64,000 bases of DNA from Isachenkonia alkalipeptolytica (GTDB taxonomy: Bacteria > Bacillota > Clostridia > Peptostreptococcales > T1SED10-28), in contig NZ_SUMG01000010.1 of the NCBI RefSeq assembly GCF_009910325.1, positions 26,213 to 90,212 on the forward strand. Direction: 5' to 3'. The notes under the pieces were generated by a model that did not search any database, was not told the origin of the DNA, and saw nothing but the letters and a program-made list of their open reading frames with translations. This document shows positions 33,572-42,793 of the stretch, in pieces (the first letter of the stretch is position 1; each line of letters opens with the position of its first letter). A program made the translations under genes and the position numbers.

Positions 33572-34863
33572 TACAATTCCCCCAGCACTTTGCTTTTTGC
33601 CTCGGTTTTTAGGATGCTTTTTTCGTAGAGATCAAAAATCGAGAGCTGCTGATGATGATTCTTTGGCTTTTGAATCAGCTGTCGTCGGATATTTTCGGGA
33701 TACAGGGCGATACCGCCGTAGTACTTTCCCCGACAGGTAATAAAGTACTTCGCCCGTTTCAGGACGATACCGATTTTCTTTAAGTCCTGATAATTCAGGG
33801 CGGCCACCCGCCGGGCCTTGATGATTTTCCTTGCGGAGCGGATTCCCACCCCGGGGATTCGAAGCAGCTCTTCATAGGTGGCTTTGTTGATTTCGATCGG
33901 AAACAGCCCTAAGTTTTCCAGGGCCCAAAAACACTTGGGATCCAGGTCCAGATCGAAATTGGGATTGCCGGGGTTGAGCAGTTCCTTCGCCGTGAAGCCG
34001 TAGAAGCGAAGGAGCCAGTCCCCCTGATACAGGCGGTGCTCCCGAAGGAGGGGCGGTTTTGTTTGCAGGGCCGGTAGGCGGCGGTTTTCGTTGGCGGGGA
34101 TATAGGCCGAATAATACACCCGTTTCATGGAATAGCGGTGATAGAGCCCTTCGGAAAGCCGAAGAATGTTTAAATCCGACTCGGGGCTGGCCCCCACAAT
34201 CATTTGGGTGGTTTGCCCCGCCGGTAAAAAGGCGGGGGTATGTTTTGAGATCTTTTTTTCCGACTGATACACGGCGAGCTCCTCTTTCAAAGAGGCCATG
34301 GGCTTTAGGATACTTTCCTTTTTCTTTTGAGGGGCCAGACTCAGCAGGCTTTTTTCCGAGGGCAGCTCAATATTGATGCTCATCCGGTCCACGTAGTTTC
34401 CCGCCGCATGAATCAGGGCCTCGTCGGCCCCGGGGATGCCTTTTAAGTGAATGTATCCGTTAAATTTCGCTTCCCGAAGGCCCTTGACCACGGCTAAGAG
34501 CTGCTCCATGGTATAGTCCGGATTTCTAACCACGCCGGAACTTAAAAACAGGCCTTCGATGTAATTTCGTTTATAAAAGTTCAGGGTCAGTTCAATAACT
34601 TCCCGGGGGGTAAAGTTGGCCCGCTCTACCGGGTTGGAGTTTTTATTCATACAGTAGATGCAGTCGTAGACACATTCATTGGAAAAAAGAATTTTCAGCA
34701 AAGAAACGCAGCGGCCGTCCTCGGTCCAGGAATGACAGATCCCGGCCTCGGAGGCACTGCCCAGGCCTCCCGGGGTGTTTTTCCGGTTGCTTCCGCTGGA
34801 GGAACAGGACACATCGTACTTTGCCGCGTCGGATAATACTCTTAACTTTTCTTGAAGTTCCAT
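33571..34863 (-). CDS. putative DNA modification/repair radical SAM protein (TIGR03916 type)
   Basis: A 430-residue radical SAM enzyme. The cluster motif CVYDCIYC uses Cys64, Cys68 and Cys71; extra Cys residues (Cys20, Cys43, Cys52) precede it. A C-terminal helix-hairpin-helix (ELLRIPGVGIRSARKIIKARR) suggests DNA binding. Together with the DUF4130 partner it forms a conserved two-gene cassette of unproven chemistry. The start follows a weak ribosome site. Confidence 0.9.
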   Translation of the reverse strand: MELQEKLRVLSDAAKYDVSCSSSGSNRKNTPGGLGSASEAGICHSWTEDGRCVSLLKILFSNECVYDCIYCMNKNSNPVERANFTPREVIELTLNFYKRNYIEGLFLSSGVVRNPDYTMEQLLAVVKGLREAKFNGYIHLKGIPGADEALIHAAGNYVDRMSINIELPSEKSLLSLAPQKKKESILKPMASLKEELAVYQSEKKISKHTPAFLPAGQTTQMIVGASPESDLNILRLSEGLYHRYSMKRVYYSAYIPANENRRLPALQTKPPLLREHRLYQGDWLLRFYGFTAKELLNPGNPNFDLDLDPKCFWALENLGLFPIEINKATYEELLRIPGVGIRSARKIIKARRVAALNYQDLKKIGIVLKRAKYFITCRGKYYGGIALYPENIRRQLIQKPKNHHQQLSIFDLYEKSILKTEAKSKVLGEL

Positions 34864-35021
34864 GCCATCACCCTGCTTTTTGATTACTCGATTTTATACA
34901 TCCAGTATAGCACAGAACTGCTGTTTTATCAAACGTTTGTTCTTCGTTTCCGGCCGCCACTTATCCCCCCCAGTCTTGCTACGGAGCCTATCCTCGCGGC
35001 GGTATTTCCCTGACACAATAT

Positions 35022-35196
35022 TTACCTGCAGTCTATTTATCTACAATCTTATTTATCTGCAGTCTATTTATCTACAATCTTATTTATCTACAGTCTTATT
35101 TATCTACAGTCTTATTTATCTACAGTCTTATTTATCTACAGTCTTATTTATCTACAGTCTTATTTATCTACAGTCTTATTTATCTACAGTGAAATT
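35022..35196. repeat. 16-bp tandem array (about 11 units)
   Basis: TATCTACAGTCTTATT repeats in exact 16-base phase from 35085 to 35196. More variable units (CTACAATCTT, CTGCAGTC) extend back to about 35022. It occupies the gap between the radical SAM gene's start and the dcd stop; I see nothing else in 34864-35211. Confidence 0.9.
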
Positions 35197-35211
35197 TACC
35201 CATAGACGTCC

Positions 35212-35730
35212 CTACTCAAAATCCTTATACAGATAACTGGGCTGAATCCCTTGGTTGTTTTGGTACTTTCCGCTGTGATAGGCCTCGTAGTCCCCTTCAA
35301 TGGTATGATAGTACAGTTGACAGATCTCAATATGGGGATAAATCCGGATGGGCTGGATGCAAAAGATTTCCAAGGTCCAGTAACCGGAAAAGCCCACGTC
35401 CCCAAAGCCGGCAGTGACGTGAATGAACAGCCCCAGCCTTCCCACGGAGGATCGCCCCTCCAGCATAGGCACCACCTTTAAGGTTCGGGTGTATTCCATG
35501 GTTCTTCCCAAATACAGCCGGTTCGGAGCTAATACCAGGCCCTCGGGAGGGATTGTGATCTTTTCCACCTTGTTTTCCTTTTTCATATCCAGCACATCAT
35601 CGGTGTACATCAGTAGCTCGTCATGGAGCTTTAAGTTGTAGCTGTTGGGATTTAGCTGCTCTTCCCGGAAGGGCTCGATAAACAGATCCTTTCCCATGCG
35701 TTTTTGAATTTCCTTGCCCGACAGTATCAT
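35212..35730 (-). CDS. dcd: dCTP deaminase
   Basis: A 172-residue trimeric deaminase, dCTP to dUTP (possibly bifunctional to dUMP). Signatures are LNPNSYNLKL, EGRSSVGRLGLFIHVTAGFGD and GYWTLEIFC. ATG 35730 follows AGGAGG. The gene is slightly shorter than E. coli Dcd, as in many Firmicutes and archaea. Confidence 0.95.
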   Translation of the reverse strand: MILSGKEIQKRMGKDLFIEPFREEQLNPNSYNLKLHDELLMYTDDVLDMKKENKVEKITIPPEGLVLAPNRLYLGRTMEYTRTLKVVPMLEGRSSVGRLGLFIHVTAGFGDVGFSGYWTLEIFCIQPIRIYPHIEICQLYYHTIEGDYEAYHSGKYQNNQGIQPSYLYKDFE

Positions 35731-35776
35731 TGCTTCGCCTCCTAAGGTGTGGGTTTGATGGATTCTTTCTTTTTTT

Positions 35777-35802
35777 CAAAAAAAGCACCCTTTCGGATGC
35801 TT
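35777..35802 (-). terminator. terminator of the universal stress protein gene
   Basis: Minus-strand AGCATCC-GAAA-GGGTGCT hairpin followed by seven T. Confidence 0.8.
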
Positions 35803-35840
35803 CACCGGTTTCGGTTTTCTCAAAGTATTCTCTTAATAAC

Positions 35841-36683
35841 TTATCTCGATGGAAAAATCAGCACCGGATTTTTCGACTGTCTTGCCACGGCGTCTATGGT
35901 GCTTCCGATTAAGAGTTTTTCAATGGCTCCCGTCCCCCGGGTAGCCAAGGCGATGAGGGTAGCCCCCTCTTCTTCCGCCACCTCCATAATATTTCTTGAG
36001 GCGGTGCCTTCCCGTACATGACTTTGGACTTCATAACCGTGGTATAGGAATTCCTCTTCCATAATGGCCAGTCGTTCCTTCCACTCTTTCTTGCTGTTTT
36101 CCAACTCCTGCTGATTTTCACTTTTTTCAACTACGGAAACCAGAATAACCCCTTGTATGCCCTTCGTTTCTTTGATCTTTTCCATCATCTCAATGGAGTG
36201 TTCCGAGAAATCCACGGGAATCAATACCTTAGAGAACTTTTGCGTGCAATAGGGTTCCATTTTCCCCTCTTCAATCCCCAAGTATTTTTCGATCAACAGC
36301 GGGGTTTCCGTCATTCTGAGAACATCAAAGGTGGTGCTTCCAAGGTAACGGCTTTTGATATAACCTTTCCCATGGGATCCCAACAGGATCAGGGAAACCG
36401 CTTCCTCCTCGGCGGCCCGGGCGATCTCCACACTGGGAACACCGGAAGTGATTATTCCTTTTGCCTGCAGACCCATTTCCTCCATTTCTCTTTCGATCTT
36501 TGCAAGTTTTTCTTCGTTCTTTTGTTGCAGGGCTTCATCCTGAGCTTCCCCGGAGTCGATATCAATCACATGAAGTACTACCACTTCCCGGAGCCCAGAC
36601 TTTTGCAGCTCGGCAATGCATTTTACCAGCTTCTCCGCCGGAGGAGAAAAATCCGTACACAGCAAGACTTTTTCCAATAACAT
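35841..36683 (-). CDS. tandem universal stress protein (two UspA domains)
   Basis: A 280-residue protein with two UspA folds. Each ends in the ATP-binding pattern G-x2-G-x9-G-S: GSHGKGYIKSRYLGSTTFDV in the first and TRGTGAIEKLLIGSTIDAV in the second. It probably binds ATP and acts in stress survival or signalling. ATG 36683 follows AAAGGAG; the upstream ATG at 36719 precedes that site and is unlikely. Confidence 0.92.
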   Translation of the reverse strand: MLLEKVLLCTDFSPPAEKLVKCIAELQKSGLREVVVLHVIDIDSGEAQDEALQQKNEEKLAKIEREMEEMGLQAKGIITSGVPSVEIARAAEEEAVSLILLGSHGKGYIKSRYLGSTTFDVLRMTETPLLIEKYLGIEEGKMEPYCTQKFSKVLIPVDFSEHSIEMMEKIKETKGIQGVILVSVVEKSENQQELENSKKEWKERLAIMEEEFLYHGYEVQSHVREGTASRNIMEVAEEEGATLIALATRGTGAIEKLLIGSTIDAVARQSKNPVLIFPSR

Positions 36684-36789
36684 GGGTTCAACGCTCCTTT
36701 CCCTTAACCCGAAGGTCAAGACATTTTATTATCAGCTACTTATATTTATACCCCGTTTCTTGCACTTTACCTTATAATTTTGCTAATTC

Positions 36790-37362
36790 TTATTTCTTTT
36801 TTCTTTTTTCATCCCCCGGATCCTTGAATTCCTCCTTCAGTATTCCCATTTGAATTTTATCCCGGTACTCACCCTTGTGGAAAAACTTCTGCCGTTGCCG
36901 TCCCTCTTCTTGAAAGCCGCAGCTCGAATAGCAACGGTAGCCCCGTAAGTTGTAATCATAGACCTCCAGCTCGATTCGGTGAAGATTCATCCGGTGAAAG
37001 GCAAAGTCCAGCAGCAAACGGATCGCCTCCCGGCCGTAGCCTTTGTTGAGATTTTCAGGATTCCCGATAACCAGACCGATTTCTGCGCAGCGGTTTTTCC
37101 AGTCGATTTTGAACATGTCGATCTGTCCGATGTATTTTTCCGACTGCCGGTCTCCGATCACAAAACCCTTGGTATTGTCGCTTTTCCCCTCCATCATGTG
37201 GCTTAAAAAGTTCTCCGAGGTCACTATGCTGTGGGGATACAGAAAAATATCCGATAAATAATCGGTGATTTGTGGATCGTTAACCCATTTCCGGATGTAG
37301 CGCAGGTCTTCCTCCTGGTATTCCCGAAGTACGATCCGATCTCCATAAATTCTAGCCATCAT
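36790..37362 (-). CDS. GNAT acetyltransferase (RimJ/RimL type)
   Basis: A 190-residue GNAT enzyme with the acetyl-CoA loop NLNKGYGREAIRLLL and the C-terminal VYDYNLRGYRCYSSCGFQEEGR. The substrate is probably an amine or protein N-terminus. It ends in a strongly basic tail (DEKRKKK). ATG follows AAAGGAGGG. Confidence 0.9.
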   Translation of the reverse strand: MMARIYGDRIVLREYQEEDLRYIRKWVNDPQITDYLSDIFLYPHSIVTSENFLSHMMEGKSDNTKGFVIGDRQSEKYIGQIDMFKIDWKNRCAEIGLVIGNPENLNKGYGREAIRLLLDFAFHRMNLHRIELEVYDYNLRGYRCYSSCGFQEEGRQRQKFFHKGEYRDKIQMGILKEEFKDPGDEKRKKK

Positions 37363-37492
37363 CTTTCCCTCCTTTTTTTAATCCATCCTTCTGATGCTTA
37401 CTACTATTATTCTCCATCCACGGAGAAAACTCCTGCTGAAAAAGCGGTGAAAATCCATAAATTATGTGAAAATTCCCCCGGAAATTGAACCG

Positions 37493-37522
37493 AAAAAAAT
37501 CCCCGGGACCGCTACTCCGGGG
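37493..37522 (-). terminator. terminator of the poly-gamma-glutamate operon
   Basis: Minus-strand CCCCGG / CCGGGG hairpin followed by a run of seven T, 30 bases after the ggt stop. Confidence 0.8.
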
Positions 37523-37554
37523 AGTGTTCTCATTTCCTTATTCTTCTCTGTTTT

Positions 37555-39459
37555 TTATTCTTCCCCGTCCCAATTTTTAATCTGCCAGGTGCCCCGCCGC
37601 CGGTCATCGCCGCCGCCGTAGATGCTCTTTACAAAACCGTTTTCGTCGATTTCAAGACCCAGGGCCTGGATCCCTCCGTAAAAGATACTGGAGGTGTTGG
37701 TACGAACCGACCAGCCTTTTTCCCGCAGTTGACTGATGACCGCATCATCCAGGGGCTCTTCCACGTAAATGGAGCCGTCCTCGAAGTAAAATCTCGGCTT
37801 CATAATGGCCTCCTGCAGGTCCAGGGGATTTCCCCCTTCGTCTTTTCCATAATAAAACTGCATAATGGTTTGGAAGACATGGGTGGGTATCCGCCGACCG
37901 CCGGGGGTTCCCATGCCCAGCACCGGTCTTCCATGTTCCTCCAAAATCAGGGGAGAGACAAAGGTTCTCGGCCGTTTTCCCGGTTGATAATAATTCGGCG
38001 ACTCGGGGTCATCGCTGAAGTTTCGGGATTGGTTGTTCATAAAAAATCCCCCCACTTCAATCCCGGCACCGAAGAGCTCCCCTAAGGTATTGGTCACGGA
38101 GACCATCCGCCCCTCCCGGTCCACCACAACAAAATGGGTGGTATTCTTCGGATCCCCTCGTTCCCCGGGGGAATCAAAAAGGGATTCGATCTCCGACATA
38201 CTCGGTTCATTTCCCGGGTCCATGCGCACTTCCGACAATAATTCCTCGGTGTACTCCAGAGAGGTTAAGGCGTCTTGGTCCACCTCTTCAAAATCCGGAT
38301 CCCCGATGGTATCTAAGCGGTCCTCATAGGTCACCCGGATTATTTCATTCATCAAATGGATGTAGTCCCCTGTCAGGGCCTCATCCCTTAGCAGATCCCC
38401 TAAAAAGAAGCCTTCCTCCATATTTGCCCCTTGATAATACTCGCTTAAATCCAGTTGCGAGGCCATTTGCAGGGCTTGAATGGTTACGATGGCGGAGGTG
38501 GGATTCGCCGCACCGTAAATGGTCTGTTCCCGCCAACGGTCTTCGCTTTCATCGTAAAAGTGAAATTCCCCTTTGGCCGGTTCATCCACATTGACGTCAT
38601 AGGCCAAAAGGTCCGCCTCGGTCATTCCCGTCCGTCGGCGGATCGCCTCGGCGATTTCTCCCTGGTAAAAGGCCTCGGATCCTCCTTGCTGCACTTTCTC
38701 CAGAGAATCGGCAAGCTCGGGCATCACCAGGAGTGCTCCGTTGTTTATGGGGTGCCCGTCGGGATACAGCCGTTCTTGTACCGGTCCTTCCTTTAAATAC
38801 CGGGCTCCGTTGATGGCTTGAATATGAAACATCTCCGTTACGCGAAACCCTTCCCGGGCAATTTTAATGGATGGTTCTAACAGGGCTTCCCAGGACAGGG
38901 TCCCATGATCCTGATGCAGGGTTTCCATCCCCATGACCATCCCCGGCACCGCCATGCCCCGTTCCGGTCCGCCCCAGGAGGAGCTGGCGCTTAAGGGTGA
39001 GATCTCCCGGTAGTCGTAGCTGTACACCCCTTCTTCCGGATCATGGAGGACTAAAGCGCCGCCGCCTCCCATCCCGGAGCCGTAGGGCTCCACCACGTTT
39101 AAGACAAAAGAGATGGCAATGGCCGCGTCCACGGCGGTACCCCCGGCTTCCATGACTTCCATGCCCGCTTCCGCCGCTATGGGGTGCATGGCGCTGACGC
39201 CGTAAAAGTCAATGGAGTAATCCGGTTCCTCCTCCTCTCTGGCGTTCTCCGCCGCAATGCGGTCAGCCTCCCTTGCGGCCTCCCGCTCCTCGGGGGTTAA
39301 ACCGTCGTCGGCACTGAGCTTGGCAATTTGATTTTGTAGAAACGCCCGGGAGACCTCCTCCTGGTTCGCCGCTTCCAGATAGGTCCAGCCGAGGAGGGAT
39401 ACAAAAATAATTCCCGAGAGAATGTAAGTGCCCATTAAATATTTTCGAAAATTAATCAT
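37555..39459 (-). CDS. membrane-anchored gamma-glutamyltransferase (PgsD/CapD-like)
   Basis: A 634-residue Ntn-hydrolase. The N-terminal hydrophobic helix (MGTYILSGIIFVSLLGWTYL) lacks an obvious cleavage site and an acidic linker follows to about residue 80. Conserved GGT parts are MEAGGTAVDAAIAISFVLNVVEP, GSGMGGGG, the autocleavage/catalytic Thr440 in NTTHFVVVD, and GTPGGRRIP. As the last gene of the pgsBCA operon it should cut or anchor poly-gamma-glutamate like CapD/PgsD. It overlaps the pgsA-type gene by eight bases. Confidence 0.92.
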   Translation of the reverse strand: MINFRKYLMGTYILSGIIFVSLLGWTYLEAANQEEVSRAFLQNQIAKLSADDGLTPEEREAAREADRIAAENAREEEEPDYSIDFYGVSAMHPIAAEAGMEVMEAGGTAVDAAIAISFVLNVVEPYGSGMGGGGALVLHDPEEGVYSYDYREISPLSASSSWGGPERGMAVPGMVMGMETLHQDHGTLSWEALLEPSIKIAREGFRVTEMFHIQAINGARYLKEGPVQERLYPDGHPINNGALLVMPELADSLEKVQQGGSEAFYQGEIAEAIRRRTGMTEADLLAYDVNVDEPAKGEFHFYDESEDRWREQTIYGAANPTSAIVTIQALQMASQLDLSEYYQGANMEEGFFLGDLLRDEALTGDYIHLMNEIIRVTYEDRLDTIGDPDFEEVDQDALTSLEYTEELLSEVRMDPGNEPSMSEIESLFDSPGERGDPKNTTHFVVVDREGRMVSVTNTLGELFGAGIEVGGFFMNNQSRNFSDDPESPNYYQPGKRPRTFVSPLILEEHGRPVLGMGTPGGRRIPTHVFQTIMQFYYGKDEGGNPLDLQEAIMKPRFYFEDGSIYVEEPLDDAVISQLREKGWSVRTNTSSIFYGGIQALGLEIDENGFVKSIYGGGDDRRRGTWQIKNWDGEE

Positions 39460-40738
39460 TCAAATTTCCTCCTTGAAGGACCTTGGTCTTTTCCAGATCA
39501 ATGACGAGTCTGCCGTTTTCCACACGGTAAAGATCGGAATCCAAGTCTTTGCTCAGCATTCTGAAAATCCGTCGGTCCCGGTAACCCTTCATCAGCCCTC
39601 CGGTTTCTCTGGGAGTGGCGTTTTCAATCCACATGGGCACAAAGGATAATTCTTTGGATCCGTCGGTTAAAAAGTCCAGCTGGGCGATGGTGGATTCCTT
39701 CGTGGTGGTCCAGCCCTGATCAAACACAAAATTCCCCAGGCTGTACATCACCAGGGTTTCATGATCCCGGTCCTCATTTAAGGGATCTCTTCCTTCTATG
39801 ATACTGGCGGACTGCAGCACATGGGGATGGTGGCCGATGATAATATCCGCACCGTAATCCGCCATAAACTGGGCATCTTCCTGTTGGTTTTCATTGTATC
39901 GAACCTGGTACTCGTCTCCCCAGTGAATGTGGACAATGGCCAGATCCGCCCCTCCGCCACCTTGGGCTTTTGGGGTTTTTGCATGGATCAGTCGATTGGC
40001 CAAGACATCCATGTTGGGACTGGTAAACACGCCCCCCACATTCTCACTGGCGTCAAAGCCCCGGACATAGGAATCGGTAATGCTGATGATGGCCCCCGTT
40101 GAATCCTCTCCCATATCAAAATAGGAGATTCTCGAGGAGTCCTTCAACCCTTCATTGACCTGTCGGGTGGAGAGATCCAGCCCGTGGCCGATACCCAGAA
40201 CTTCCACGTCGCGGTTTTCAAAGTGATCCAGGGTTTGGTACAGGGATAAGTCCCCGTAATCCAGGGAATGGTTATTAGCCAGGGTTACAGAGTCGAAATG
40301 GGCCCCTTCCAGGGCATCAATGGCCCAGGGCAGGGCATGGAGATGAATGTCCTTGTGGCGCAGGGCCGCCTCCTCCATTTGCGCTTCTATTTCCGGATCC
40401 TCCGCATCGACGATGGGGGACTCCAGGTTTCCCGTGACGTAATCCGATTCCTGAAAATATGGGCGGACATATTCAAAAACATAATCAATATGAAAATCAT
40501 TCATCAAGGCGTGCTCTTCCACGTGGCGACCCATCATCATATCCCCCACCATGCTGATTCGATACTCCACATCCTCCCCCCGGGTACTTTCCGGTGCGCT
40601 GGAGGTAAAGATCCAGTGATGACTTAAAAAAGGAAGGGCCAGAAATATCAGCAACACCGTAGCATGGAAGCTTGCTCTTTTTTGATGCCACTGATGAGAG
40701 AGCATTCGTTTTTCCTGCTTCGTTAACTCCTTAGACAT
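39452..40738 (-). CDS. pgsA: poly-gamma-glutamate synthesis protein PgsA/CapA
   Basis: A 428-residue membrane-anchored CapA metallophosphatase-like protein. It has an N-terminal helix (ATVLLIFLALPFL), then the PGA_cap domain MVGDMMMGRHVEE, NLESPIV, LANNHSLDYG, HWGDEY and GHHPHVLQ. Needed for assembly or export of the polymer. It follows pgsC by 21 bases. Confidence 0.93.
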   Translation of the reverse strand: MSKELTKQEKRMLSHQWHQKRASFHATVLLIFLALPFLSHHWIFTSSAPESTRGEDVEYRISMVGDMMMGRHVEEHALMNDFHIDYVFEYVRPYFQESDYVTGNLESPIVDAEDPEIEAQMEEAALRHKDIHLHALPWAIDALEGAHFDSVTLANNHSLDYGDLSLYQTLDHFENRDVEVLGIGHGLDLSTRQVNEGLKDSSRISYFDMGEDSTGAIISITDSYVRGFDASENVGGVFTSPNMDVLANRLIHAKTPKAQGGGGADLAIVHIHWGDEYQVRYNENQQEDAQFMADYGADIIIGHHPHVLQSASIIEGRDPLNEDRDHETLVMYSLGNFVFDQGWTTTKESTIAQLDFLTDGSKELSFVPMWIENATPRETGGLMKGYRDRRIFRMLSKDLDSDLYRVENGRLVIDLEKTKVLQGGNLND

Positions 40739-40759
40739 AATAAACTCCTTTCCCCTTTT

Positions 40760-41206
40760 CTACAGCAGCTGATAAACCGTAAGAAACCCAAAGGTAACGG
40801 CGGACAGCAAAAACGTGGAAGCAAAGGTGGGTAGGACCCCTTGTTTCCCAATGGTATTGGCAATCAGTCCCGGAACAATAACCCCGATTCCCCGAAGTTC
40901 CAGGACGATAAAGGGGGTGAGACTGAGAAAATCAAACCCCATTTTCATTAAGATGCCCACGGTGAGCATGGCGGCAAACTTCCGCCGGCCATATAAAACC
41001 GTCACCCGTTCCAATCCCTGGGTGACCACTAAATACGTCAGTAGGCTGATTACCCCCACCACCAACACAAAATACACCTGATCAAACACTAAGGCTAAAT
41101 ATCCGGGAACCACCAGGCCCGAGGGCACGACTCCGGTTTTTTCCGCATAGATTAATGATATAATGACTCCGACAACGATGGCTATATATAAGTCAGTTCC
41201 GAACAT
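40760..41206 (-). CDS. pgsC: poly-gamma-glutamate synthesis protein PgsC/CapC
   Basis: A 148-residue integral membrane protein with about five helices. It contains the family segments EKTGVVPSGLVVPGYLAL and GVIVPGLIANTIGKQGVLPT. It forms the synthase complex with PgsB. Its start overlaps the pgsB end by 14 bases. Confidence 0.92.
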   Translation of the reverse strand: MFGTDLYIAIVVGVIISLIYAEKTGVVPSGLVVPGYLALVFDQVYFVLVVGVISLLTYLVVTQGLERVTVLYGRRKFAAMLTVGILMKMGFDFLSLTPFIVLELRGIGVIVPGLIANTIGKQGVLPTFASTFLLSAVTFGFLTVYQLL

Positions 41207-42473
41207 GGGCGGTTACACTCCTTTGGGCTCTATTATCTTCTGAAACATTTTTGTCCCGGACCTTTGAATAATAGTCCTTGATCTCCTTTGGTTTATCCCG
41301 GACACAAAGCTCGTCGATGCCATGGGCAATTTCCTCGCCGCCCCCGTGGATATTTCCAATTCCGTAAACCAGGGTGTTCCCCGGAATTTTTTGAAGAAAG
41401 TCTACGACGGCTTCCGGCTTTTTGTTTTCCAAATTAATCAATTCCTTCGCCGGGATCCGCTTTTCCTCAAAGGCCTCCACAATGGGACGCACGGTTTTCC
41501 CCGTAAGAATCAGCTGATCCATGGAGAGATCGGGAAGCACCTCGTTGGCAAATTGTATGGTTCGGTCCACCCGGTCCTCCCGACAGTTCATAATCACAAT
41601 TTTCCGTTGAAGACCTGGATATTCCTCCTGTATTCTTTCCCAGATATTTTTTGTGGAGGTTGCATCATTGGCTGCAAAGCCGTTGAAAAAGTAACTGGGT
41701 TCCTTGGCACTGCCAAAGTTTTTGACAATCAGAGCGCCCGGGTCCACCGGTGCATAGACCATTCCCTTTAGGGCGGTGGTTCGGTCAATTCCCCACAAAT
41801 CCGCCAACACAAAACCGATGGCCACATTTTCAGGAAACATCATATAAGAGAACCGGTCAAGATCCTTTTGGGTAACTTCATCGGGATCTGCGATCAGTAC
41901 TTTTGTTTTTCTCTTTTTCGCCTTCTTTCGAAAATACTCTTCGTAGGGGTTGGGGGGCATGATTAAATATCCTCCCTGGGGGATGGTCTCACTAAAGGCT
42001 TCCGCCACCTGATCCAGGGTGGGTCCCATTACATCCAGATGATCCTCGATAATATTGGTGATTACCGTGATATTGGCCTGGACCAACCTTTTTTGAAAGG
42101 TGATCTGGTACTCCGGGTTTACCGCCATACATTCGGTGACCAGGGCCTCGGCCCCTTTTTTGGCCACCTCTTTTACCACCCATTTCTGTTCGGAAATATT
42201 GGGGCCCTGGAGGCTTCGTATGATTTCAATTTCCTCTTCATCGTCCCAATAAAACAGTCGCGGCATGGTTCCTGTGGTTTTTCCCGCTACTTTATATTCT
42301 TTTTCCCGTAACATTCCCATCAACAATCGTGTTACCGTGGATTTTCCCCGGATGCCGTTGACAAGAATTCTTTTAGGAATCTTTTTTAATCTTCGCTGTA
42401 GCCGTATCCGCTCCCACACGCCAAAGAGCAGGATCAATCCCGCAAAGATGCTGATATATGCCAATTCGTTCAT
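41193..42473 (-). CDS. pgsB: poly-gamma-glutamate synthase PgsB/CapB
   Basis: A 426-residue Mur-ligase-like amide ligase with an N-terminal membrane helix (YISIFAGLILLFGVW) and the ATP-binding loop VNGIRGKSTVTRLL. Further family marks are ITNIIEDHLDVMG and the NCREDRVDRT segment. It polymerises glutamate through gamma-amide bonds. First gene of pgsB-pgsC-pgsA-ggt, with ribosome site GAGGAGG. Confidence 0.94.
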   Translation of the reverse strand: MNELAYISIFAGLILLFGVWERIRLQRRLKKIPKRILVNGIRGKSTVTRLLMGMLREKEYKVAGKTTGTMPRLFYWDDEEEIEIIRSLQGPNISEQKWVVKEVAKKGAEALVTECMAVNPEYQITFQKRLVQANITVITNIIEDHLDVMGPTLDQVAEAFSETIPQGGYLIMPPNPYEEYFRKKAKKRKTKVLIADPDEVTQKDLDRFSYMMFPENVAIGFVLADLWGIDRTTALKGMVYAPVDPGALIVKNFGSAKEPSYFFNGFAANDATSTKNIWERIQEEYPGLQRKIVIMNCREDRVDRTIQFANEVLPDLSMDQLILTGKTVRPIVEAFEEKRIPAKELINLENKKPEAVVDFLQKIPGNTLVYGIGNIHGGGEEIAHGIDELCVRDKPKEIKDYYSKVRDKNVSEDNRAQRSVTAHVRN

Positions 42474-42640
42474 GAAAGGGCCTCCTCTGAAAATTAACTG
42501 ATTATTCCCAAAAAATAAAAATCTCGTTTTGGACTGTTCTATTATACCATTTTTTCTATCATTCTAAAGGATTTTTCCCAAAAAACCTTGGGATTCCTTG
42601 AACTTTTTCCCCTTTGCCCCTTAGAGCCTTCGGGCCTCCC

Positions 42641-42669
42641 TTGACAAAAATCCGGTTTTCGACTATTCT
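42641..42669 (+). promoter_or_regulatory. promoter of tRNA-Arg
   Basis: TTGACA (42641-42646), 17-base spacer, TATTCT (42664-42669); start expected near 42676, nine bases before the tRNA. Confidence 0.7.
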
Positions 42670-42684
42670 ACTGTTATGGTCCCT

Positions 42685-42761
42685 GCACCTGTAGCTCAGT
42701 TGGATAGAGCAACGGTTTCCTAAACCGCAGGCCGGAGGTTCAAGTCCTCTCAGGTGCGCCA
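42685..42761 (+). tRNA. tRNA-Arg (anticodon CCU)
   Basis: A 77-base tRNA. Acceptor arms GCACCTG and CAGGTGC pair perfectly. The D-loop region is AGCTCAGTTGGATAGAGC. The anticodon loop TTCCTAA contains CCT, reading the AGG arginine codon. The T-arm is GGAGGTTCAAGTCCTCT, and GCCA is encoded. The DUF6485 gene begins 33 bases later and may be cotranscribed. Confidence 0.96.
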
Positions 42762-42793
42762 CTTTTATGATTACGAATAAGAAAGGATCCCCT

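Noticed and set aside
35022..35196. CRISPR array
   Set aside because: Direct 16-bp repeats without unique spacers or cas genes. The same reasoning excludes the 13-bp and 41-bp arrays.
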